Below, one piece after another: positions 1 through 3,398 of a stretch of DNA of 7,756 bases. Position 1 is the stretch's first letter; every line of letters begins with the position of its first letter. The stretch is taken from NCBI GenBank assembly GCA_041744735.1, contig JBGTKH010000118.1:1-7756 (forward strand), written 5' to 3'. Position numbers and translations under genes: made by a program. Below the pieces are notes generated by a model. The model was given only the letters and a program-made list of their open reading frames with translations, made no database searches and was not told where the DNA came from. Origin of the DNA: JBGTKH01 sp041744735. Its GTDB lineage: Bacteria; Planctomycetota; Planctomycetia; Pirellulales; Pirellulaceae.

Positions 1-27
1 GTGATAGTTCATGCCGACTGTAATCAT
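1..27 (-). CDS. 5' end of an antibiotic-biosynthesis-monooxygenase-like gene (partial)
   Basis: Only the first nine codons are inside the window, reading MITVGMNYH, and the gene runs off the left edge. A good ribosome binding site, AGGGA, sits seven bases before the ATG, which supports a real start. From memory, small ferredoxin-fold (ABM-type, heme-degrading-like) monooxygenases of planctomycetes often begin MI(T/I)VGMNY followed by a PGK segment, so that family is the best guess. Nine residues cannot prove it. The gene diverges from the DUF433 gene to its right and shares a gene-free spacer of about 180 bp with it. Confidence 0.4.
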
Positions 28-206
28 GCGAGAATCCCTGCTGAAAGTGTGGAAACGCGAGTGTCGCCAGGATCGCCCCGTCCCGACGTGAACAAGATCC
101 TAACCTCCACCAGCCCCGCCGACAACTCGCCCGCCGCCGACTCAACCGCTCGACGCATGACCGTTGGGACTAGCCACGAATGGCATGGCCTCGTATTGTG
201 TATACG
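28..206. other. Gene-free divergent spacer
   Basis: This stretch lies between the leftward partial gene and the rightward DUF433 gene. An open frame crosses it on the plus strand, but its translation has no recognisable domain and it lacks a ribosome binding site. Apart from the first copy of the 42-bp direct repeat at its right end I see no clear promoter pair. Confidence 0.5.
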
Positions 207-212
207 ATGAGC
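171..212 (+). repeat. 42-bp direct repeat, copy 1
   Basis: Begins TAGCCACGAAT and ends ATGAGC. It matches the segment at 570-611 at 34 of 42 positions without gaps. The start codon of the DUF433 gene (ATG at 207) lies inside it. TAGCCACGAAT resembles a motif I recall as common between genes in planctomycetes, which is recollection and not a search. Confidence 0.7.
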
Positions 213-461
213 ACTCCAACTAAACTTCCGTCATCCGGTTATCGGTACATCGCCAGCGTCCCTGGAGTTCGCAGCGGACAGGCTATCGTTGAGGGGACTC
301 GAATCGGCGTGCATGACGTGATCGCCTTGCTGCAAACGGGTGAGTCGGTCGAGTCGGTTGTTGCGAACTGCTTTCCGACACTGACTCGCGCTCAAGTTTA
401 CGAATGCCTCGCGTACTTCGGTGCGAATCGCGAAAGTCATCGACGGCGATCGGCGAGATGA
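207..461 (+). CDS. DUF433 domain antitoxin-like protein
   Basis: An 84-residue protein starting MSTPTKLPSSG. Residues 20-70 carry the DUF433 pattern: GVRSGQAIVEGTRIGVHDV, then a helix with LLQTGESVESVV and the closing LTRAQVYECLAYF. DUF433 proteins are small helical, winged-helix-like DNA-binding proteins, usually the antitoxin partner of a DUF5615 PIN-like toxin encoded just downstream. The expected toxin is not intact here; only a doubtful scrap may remain. The C-terminus ends abruptly in RESHRRRSAR, whereas relatives usually continue with an acidic tail. The next frame gives IDGDRRDEPG, so a late frameshift is possible. I chose the ATG at 207; an in-frame ATG at 180 would add nine residues, and neither has a good ribosome binding site. 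Family assignment is firm; function is inferred from the family. Confidence 0.75.
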   Translation: MSTPTKLPSSGYRYIASVPGVRSGQAIVEGTRIGVHDVIALLQTGESVESVVANCFPTLTRAQVYECLAYFGANRESHRRRSAR

Positions 462-487
462 ACCGGGATGACATCTTGTCGCCGATT

Positions 488-567
488 GGTGACGCCCCGT
501 TTTCTGGATTGATCGTCCTGGTGCGTCGCCCCCGCCGAGCCTTGGAACGAGCCGCCTTGTCCTTACG
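488..567 (+). pseudogene. Possible 3' scrap of a DUF5615 PIN-like toxin
   Basis: Just after the DUF433 gene, one plus-strand frame reads GDAPFSGLIVLVRRPRRALE. This recalls the C-terminal strand of DUF5615 toxins (a G-[LV]-I-x-L-R element after the last acidic motif). DUF5615 is the usual partner of DUF433, and the position fits. There is no start, no N-terminal acidic motif and no full domain, so this is a suggestion from context and about ten residues only. Confidence 0.15.
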
Positions 568-569
568 GC

Positions 570-611
570 TAGCCACGAATAGCGTGACCTCGTATTCTGT
601 TTGTCATGAGC
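570..611 (+). repeat. 42-bp direct repeat, copy 2
   Basis: Second copy of the element at 171-212, in the same orientation and offset by 399 bp, with 34 of 42 bases identical. The two copies bracket the DUF433 gene and the scrap after it. Confidence 0.7.
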
Positions 612-624
612 CATGCGCATGGCT
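609..624. promoter_or_regulatory. 16-bp perfect palindrome
   Basis: AGCCATGCGCATGGCT equals its own reverse complement. It begins a few bases past the stop of the minus-strand protease gene and overlaps the end of the direct repeat. With no loop and no T-tract it is a poor intrinsic terminator; a dimeric protein-binding site is equally possible. Function unknown. Confidence 0.4.
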
Positions 625-627
625 ACT

Positions 628-1008
628 TCATTTGTGCTCGTCCCACGTTAGGTTAGGACCATCAAGCAAGAGCGGAACCGCATTCAGGATATTGCGGCCA
701 AGAATGCCGTGGCTTTGGTCAATGATCAGAAATTGCCCACGGAATACTCGGCCAAGGAAGTACAGTTCCAGTCGAACCGACGGCGCATGACTTCGGGTGC
801 CGTCGAAGCCTTCGATCTCATATTGCTCGCCACCTACTTCTGACTCAATCAGGTGCAAGATCGGTGCTCGCGGTAGCAGCGAGACATCCGCGCCGCTGTC
901 AATCAGCATGTTTACATTCGGGACTGATTCACTACTGGCGGGAGAACGAACGGTCACCGCCGCGAGCGGCGCCGGCGGATCGAACATTGCCGCGTTATAG
1001 AGTGGCAT
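628..1008 (-). CDS. Single-domain retropepsin-like (clan AA) aspartic protease
   Basis: A 126-residue protein of the retroviral-type aspartic protease fold. The catalytic motif MLIDSGADVSLLP is at residues 34-46 with Asp37 as the nucleophile-activating aspartate. A flap-like EIEGFDGT lies at 64-71, and GILGRNIL at 101-108 is the hydrophobic-hydrophobic-Gly (psi) motif of the family. One such domain has one Asp, so activity would need a homodimer. There is no signal peptide or membrane segment, so it should be cytosolic. The ATG at 1008 has GAGG six bases upstream and overlaps the end of the preceding DUF104-like gene by 14 bases, implying translational coupling. Bacterial members of this family with a small antitoxin-like partner are recurrent but uncharacterised as far as I know; the substrate is unknown. 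All key motifs are intact. Confidence 0.85.
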   Translation of the reverse strand: MPLYNAAMFDPPAPLAAVTVRSPASSESVPNVNMLIDSGADVSLLPRAPILHLIESEVGGEQYEIEGFDGTRSHAPSVRLELYFLGRVFRGQFLIIDQSHGILGRNILNAVPLLLDGPNLTWDEHK

Positions 1009-1207
1009 CCGGCGCCTCGCTTATTTCCATTTCAAATTCGTTCGCCTGCTCGGGATGCACAAGGCGCGGGCTGTAGACGTGTCGCGGCTTCGCTCCTGTC
1101 GCGTCCGGCACGGTCACCAGAACTCGCGAGTTTTCAGACAATTGGACGTTCGCGGGAAGCTCGATCTTGCCGTTCACGACGGTGCATTCGTAGGTCGTGT
1201 TTCTCAC
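995..1207 (-). CDS. DUF104/AbrB-like antitoxin-type protein, partner of the protease
   Basis: A 70-residue protein. Residues 5-35 (TYECTVVNGKIEL, then RVLVTVPD) match the DUF104 pattern, a short beta-rich fold best known from AF2212-like antitoxins, and align with the other DUF104-like protein at 2313-2540. The C-terminal half, with SPRLVHPEQANEFEMEISE, differs from PIN-partner antitoxins and is probably specific to the protease pairing. The start is GTG at 1207, since GGAG lies seven bases before it; a TTG at 1225 also opens the frame but has less support. Its GTGA overlaps the stop of the HEPN-remnant frame, and its own end overlaps the protease start by 14 bases. It may regulate, bind or be cleaved by the protease; that is inference. 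Confidence 0.7.
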   Translation of the reverse strand: MRNTTYECTVVNGKIELPANVQLSENSRVLVTVPDATGAKPRHVYSPRLVHPEQANEFEMEISEAPDATL

Positions 1208-1415
1208 TTGATTACTCCGTCGCAAAGTTTACGAAAATGCCCGGTTCGATTTCCATTATGCCGCAACCAAAGCAGATCGGCAACAACCTCGGTTCGCTCG
1301 CTCCAAGCAGCAAATCGGCCTGAATTACGTGCGTCATGCACGGGCGTTCGGACTTGACTTAACGTGTCGGCGGCCCGGAAGTCGGCTTCGGCCTTGGCGA
1401 CCCATTCCTTGGTCA
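1204..1415 (-). pseudogene. HEPN-domain gene remnant (N-terminal scrap)
   Basis: Reading from 1415, the minus strand gives LTKEWVAKAEADFRAADTLS, then QVRTPVHDA. This is the characteristic first helix of HEPN proteins (EW-x2-KAE-x-DF), the RNase toxin or partner of MNT nucleotidyltransferases. After about 29 codons the similarity stops: the usual C-F-x-Q-Q-x2-E-K-x-L-K segment and the R-x4-6-H active motif are absent. The frame stays open to a TGA at 1206-1204 that overlaps the next gene's GTG. The start codon is missing because the upstream end is fused directly to the truncated MNT gene in another frame. Clearly inactive as a HEPN toxin. Confidence 0.6.
1255..1283 (-). promoter_or_regulatory. 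Candidate promoter of the DUF104-like/protease pair
   Basis: On the minus strand, TTGCCG (1283-1278) and CATAAT (1260-1255) are separated by exactly 17 bases, four and five of six matches to the sigma-70 consensus. They sit about 48 bp before the GTG start at 1207, inside the degraded HEPN remnant, so the intact pair may have its own promoter. Prediction by eye only. Confidence 0.4.
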
Positions 1416-1417
1416 GG

Positions 1418-1714
1418 ATGCAGCGGAAATGGCGGCAGCGTGGCGAGGTGAATCTTCGCGGCCTGATCCAACTGGTTGCGAGCCGGCATCACCACAAGAA
1501 TATCCACATCGCGGTCGGCGTGCGGTTGGCCATAGGCATGCGAGCCAAACAGGATGATTTTCTCCGGCTGAAACTGTTCGGCGACCTGTCGCGCGAAACG
1601 TCGAATGACGCGCAAGGGCACATTCGCCCCACGATACCACGGCACTCTTCGGCGGTCGTTCGACGAAGTGCTGGTCAACCGCGTCGCGAATTTGGAGTTC
1701 GATGACCCGGTCAC
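1418..1714 (-). pseudogene. MNT-domain nucleotidyltransferase, frameshifted and 3'-truncated
   Basis: The core VPLRVIRRFARQVAEQFQPE, IILFGSHAYGQPHADRDVDI and VMPARNQLDQAA is a minimal nucleotidyltransferase of the MNT antitoxin type, with the GS-x-A-x-G and D-x-D metal-binding motifs intact. Two lesions are visible. First, the family-like N-terminus (IELQIRDAVDQHF, then VERPPKSAVV) lies in a different frame and switches near 1630-1640, so an indel is likely. Second, after PPFPL (about 1421) the C-terminal quarter is missing and the sequence runs straight into a HEPN gene start in another frame. The open frame begins with a GTG at 1714 whose GTGA overlaps the stop of the XRE gene, but those first 27 or so residues look out of frame. 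In the family, MNT proteins AMPylate and neutralise HEPN toxins; this copy is probably dead. Confidence 0.75.
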
Positions 1715-2061
1715 TTGCGAGTCGCGTGTTTGTTAGCCAGAGCGACTGTCAGTCGGGCCTGTCGTCGCGAGGCCGGCTTGTCCGTAATCACGATTTGGAT
1801 GTCTTGGTCGAGCGCGTTGAGGAATCGAAACAGTCTGTCGGTCGAGAACTCCCGTAAGCGGCCCCTCAGAATCTTCGAGACCTTGGGCTGATCGATTCCC
1901 AAGACCGCTGCGACTTCCGACCGAGTCAGTCCCTTGGTCTTAATGACGTTCGTCAGTCGCTGAGCCAACCGAGACTTCAACAATGTCTGCGGCGCTTGCT
2001 CGTCACCGAGATCAACAAATACATTGCCACTGCCGGCTTCAACTATTGCGTTTCGTTTCAT
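1711..2061 (-). CDS. HigA-like XRE-family helix-turn-helix regulator
   Basis: A 116-residue protein. After a short N-terminal segment (GNVFVDLGDEQAPQTLLKSRL), residues 40-70 hold a helix-turn-helix, GLTRSEVAAVLGIDQPKVSKILRG, followed by LREFSTDRLFRFLNALDQDIQIVI and a basic tail. This is the layout of HigA-type antitoxins of the HTH_37 group, which normally pair with a RelE/HigB-like (Gp49/DUF891) toxin encoded upstream. No such toxin is seen; upstream lies the PIN stub. The ATG at 2061 was chosen; two in-frame GTG codons sit directly before it and none has a strong ribosome binding site. Its TGA overlaps the GTG of the broken MNT frame. It appears intact and probably binds its own promoter region as a dimer (family knowledge). 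Confidence 0.8.
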   Translation of the reverse strand: MKRNAIVEAGSGNVFVDLGDEQAPQTLLKSRLAQRLTNVIKTKGLTRSEVAAVLGIDQPKVSKILRGRLREFSTDRLFRFLNALDQDIQIVITDKPASRRQARLTVALANKHATRK

Positions 2062-2117
2062 CACCACGTTATGTCAGTTCTGGCAACCTTCGGCAAGGAG
2101 TTTCGACGTCGGATGGC

Positions 2118-2143
2118 CCGGCGTTGGTCAAGCTGGGTGCCGG
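2118..2143. repeat. Imperfect hairpin CCGGC...GCCGG
   Basis: A five-base-pair stem, CCGGC (2118-2122) and GCCGG (2139-2143), encloses a 16-nt loop including GTTGGTCAAGCTGGG. It lies in the gene-free spacer between the PIN stub and the XRE gene, where an operator for the regulator could sit. The stem is short, so this is weak. Confidence 0.25.
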
Positions 2144-2169
2144 ACGCACAAGAAAATGACGTCCTCGTG

Positions 2170-2316
2170 TCACGTCAGATGCAGACGGAAGCATGGCGTT
2201 CTTCTTCGAACACTCGAACCGTGAATGCCGAAAACTGGATCGGGGCCGAAGTCATAGACGAAGACGTTGGCGTCCAAGAAAACGGGTGCGCCAGAGGGAA
2301 TGTCCTCAAATCTCAT
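2170..2316 (-). pseudogene. Truncated PIN-domain toxin (N-terminal stub)
   Basis: A 48-codon frame starting MRFEDIPSGAPVFLDANVFV, then YDFGPDPVFG. The LDAN-x-F-x-Y strand with its first catalytic Asp (Asp15) is the hallmark start of VapC-type PIN ribonucleases. After about residue 30 the sequence turns unlike any PIN protein and stops at residue 48, against a usual length of about 130-150. The remaining acidic residues that complete the Mg2+ site are missing, so it cannot act as a nuclease. Its ATG overlaps the TGA of the DUF104-like gene (ATGA), the classic antitoxin-toxin junction. About 100 bp between its stop and the XRE gene show no PIN sequence, so the toxin's 3' part was probably deleted. 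Confidence 0.7.
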
Positions 2317-2540
2317 GGCGACTCCTGAACGCCGTACTCATCGTCTTCGGCGATCTGGCGGAGTACTTGTGGATCGCCGGTCCAGCCGATCAGTCCATAA
2401 CTTTGCCGTGTTCGGCTCGTCGGCGGTTGGCCCGTTTGCGGTTGGATCGTCACGAGGACTCGCTCATGCTCTTTGAGCGGCAGCGCCGCGTCGAGCTTGA
2501 GAACACCGTCTTCATAGGTGGCTTCAATTTGTAACGACAT
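2313..2540 (-). CDS. DUF104-like (AF2212-type) antitoxin
   Basis: A 75-residue protein starting MSLQIEATYEDGVLKL. The N-terminal half, with EATYEDG-x-L and ERVLVTI, is the DUF104 antitoxin pattern. The C-terminal half, with SYGLIGWTGDPQVLRQIAED, is a segment I recall from planctomycete antitoxins paired with PIN toxins, and presumably wraps the toxin. The ATG at 2540 has GGAG seven bases upstream, which decides against the in-frame ATG at 2603. It overlaps the PIN stub by ATGA. With its toxin destroyed, it is an orphan antitoxin, possibly still able to bind related PIN toxins encoded elsewhere (inference). Confidence 0.75.
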   Translation of the reverse strand: MSLQIEATYEDGVLKLDAALPLKEHERVLVTIQPQTGQPPTSRTRQSYGLIGWTGDPQVLRQIAEDDEYGVQESP

Positions 2541-2574
2541 GTGTGTACTCCAGTTTCGATGCACGGACAGACGT

Positions 2575-2603
2575 ATGATAACCGAAATCGTCCGCAGCGT
2601 CAT
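2575..2603 (-). promoter_or_regulatory. Candidate promoter of the DUF104/PIN operon
   Basis: On the minus strand, ATGACG (2603-2598) and TATCAT (2580-2575) are 17 bases apart, with four and five of six matches to the sigma-70 consensus, giving a leader of about 25-30 nt before the ATG at 2540. Prediction by eye. Confidence 0.35.
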
Positions 2604-2661
2604 TCGGACTTGAAAGACGGAGGCCCCCGTCGCGCAAGAAATTCGCGGTCGAAAACGCCGC

Positions 2662-2747
2662 CCGTCGCGGAGCGATATTTGACGGCCGCCGTGGGTTTCA
2701 ACCCACGGATGGCGATGACACAGGAATGATTCGTCGCGGAGCGACGA
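2662..2747 (+). repeat. Structured intergenic repeat, copy 1
   Basis: Three conserved blocks: CGTCGCGGAGCGA (2663-2675), the near-perfect palindrome CCGTGGGTTTCAACCCACGG (2689-2708), and the hairpin TCGTCGCGGAGCGACGA (2731-2747). The inverted copy at 2809-2893 has the same blocks at the same spacing. Blocks are conserved while spacers have diverged. Confidence 0.8.
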
Positions 2748-2808
2748 TGGAATGCGGCGGCCAGCGGCGCAAATGAAACTGGTCGCCGATCATGCGGAGA
2801 TGGTTGCA

Positions 2809-2893
2809 ACGTCGCTCCGCGACGAGATCGTTTGACGTGATTGCCGACCGTGGGTTGAAACCCACGGCGACCTTCGGCCGTCGCTCTGCGACC
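2809..2893 (-). repeat. Structured intergenic repeat, copy 2 (inverted)
   Basis: Reverse-oriented partner of copy 1. CGTCGCTCCGCGACG is at 2810-2824, CCGTGGGTTGAAACCCACGG at 2848-2867 and CGTCGCTCTGCGAC at 2879-2892. When reverse-complemented it aligns with copy 1 without gaps over about 85 bp. These palindromes resemble sequences I remember as frequent between planctomycete genes. Confidence 0.8.
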
Positions 2894-2904
2894 GAGGGCT
2901 AGGT

Positions 2905-2919
2905 GGCCCGGCTCGGGCC
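2905..2919. repeat. GC-rich hairpin
   Basis: GGCCCG (2905-2910) and CGGGCC (2914-2919) form a six-pair stem with a GCT loop. No T-tract follows on either strand, so it is not a clear terminator; it sits between the two repeat families. Confidence 0.45.
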
Positions 2920-2945
2920 GCCATAGAATTGAAGTTGAGGCGTGC

Positions 2946-2975
2946 CACTGCTTCGGAGTCCTCGGAGAAGCAGTG
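2946..2975 (+). repeat. 30-nt hairpin repeat, copy 1
   Basis: CACTGCTTC and GAAGCAGTG form a perfect nine-pair stem around the 12-nt loop GGAGTCCTCGGA. It is one of three related hairpins in 300 bp. Confidence 0.75.
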
Positions 2976-3000
2976 TGAACGGACGTTGACACTCCATCGG

Positions 3001-3030
3001 CACTGCTGCTCCGAAGAGTCCGATGCAGTT
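3001..3030 (-). repeat. 30-nt hairpin repeat, copy 2 (degenerate)
   Basis: Read on the minus strand, AACTGCATC, loop GGACTCTTCGGA and GCAGCAGTG repeat the layout of copy 1 with an imperfect stem. The 12-nt loop length is conserved and the loop differs from copy 1 at two positions. Confidence 0.55.
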
Positions 3031-3210
3031 GAACGTCCAACGATGCTGGCGTATCAAGCAGGTCCACCCCGCCGCGTTTTCTCCGACGGACGACACGATG
3101 CTGCCGAAAACGATTGGAAGGAGAAACGTGTCAGCCAAGCTGGTCTTGATATCTTTGTTTCACTCGAGCCGCAGCCGCATTAACCTAGTATCGGGCGATG
3201 GCTCGAAGAA

Positions 3211-3240
3211 CACTGCTTCACCGTAAACTCCGAAGCAGTG
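3211..3240 (-). repeat. 30-nt hairpin repeat, copy 3
   Basis: On the minus strand, CACTGCTTC, loop GGAGTTTACGGT and GAAGCAGTG: the same perfect nine-pair stem and 12-nt loop length as copy 1, in the opposite orientation. It ends about 160 bp before the fusion gene. Confidence 0.75.
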
Positions 3241-3300
3241 CCACCTCCTGTCGAAAGTCATGATTTAAGCCGAGCCACCCAGCCTTGTTCGCTTCCGCCA

Positions 3301-3318
3301 ATTTGGAGCATCCCAAAT
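3301..3318. repeat. Small palindrome ATTTGG...CCAAAT
   Basis: A six-pair perfect stem with a six-base spacer lies just upstream of the candidate promoter of the fusion gene. It could be an operator or part of an element end; nothing else supports either reading. Confidence 0.25.
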
Positions 3319-3323
3319 CCGCG

Positions 3324-3350
3324 TTGCTTCAGAAGGAAGTTAATTACAAT
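3324..3350 (+). promoter_or_regulatory. Weak candidate promoter of the fusion gene
   Basis: TTGCTT (3324-3329) and TACAAT (3345-3350) are 15 bases apart, shorter than ideal. TACAAT is a good -10 match; the -35 is poor. The leader to the ATG at 3399 would be about 40 nt. Confidence 0.25.
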
Positions 3351-3398
3351 TCAGCGACCGCCGAACGAGCGAAGAAAATACAAACCAAGAGGTCCACT

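Larger units (their letters stand above)
2604..3398. other. Gene-free, repeat-rich region
   Basis: About 800 bp without a believable gene. Open frames cross it on both strands but translate repeats (for example GFQPTVGNHV and RGLKPTAA from the palindromes), lack ribosome binding sites and match no family I know. The content is structured repeats: the paired 85-bp elements, a GC-rich hairpin, and three 30-nt hairpins, followed by a weak promoter for the fusion gene. Confidence 0.65.

Noticed and set aside
1..210. 69-codon plus-strand frame at the left edge
   Set aside because: No domain and low-complexity Pro/Ser/Ala content; it overlaps a better supported leftward gene start at 27.
2090..2165. 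Integron attC-like site between the PIN stub and XRE gene
   Set aside because: A CCGGC/GCCGG hairpin exists, but no RYYYAAC/GTTRRRY core pair flanks it.
2600..3183. Open frames of 79-155 codons on both strands in the repeat region
   Set aside because: They translate the palindromic repeats, lack ribosome binding sites and show no family features.
2946..3240. CRISPR array
   Set aside because: Only three hairpins, in mixed orientation and with spacings of 55 and 210 bp, one of them degenerate; no regular spacers and no cas1/cas2, despite the Cas4-like domain nearby.
3285..3398. N-terminal extension of the fusion gene from TTG at 3285
   Set aside because: No ribosome binding site and no recognisable sequence, whereas ATG 3399 has GAGG at proper spacing and directly begins the TM0106-like segment.
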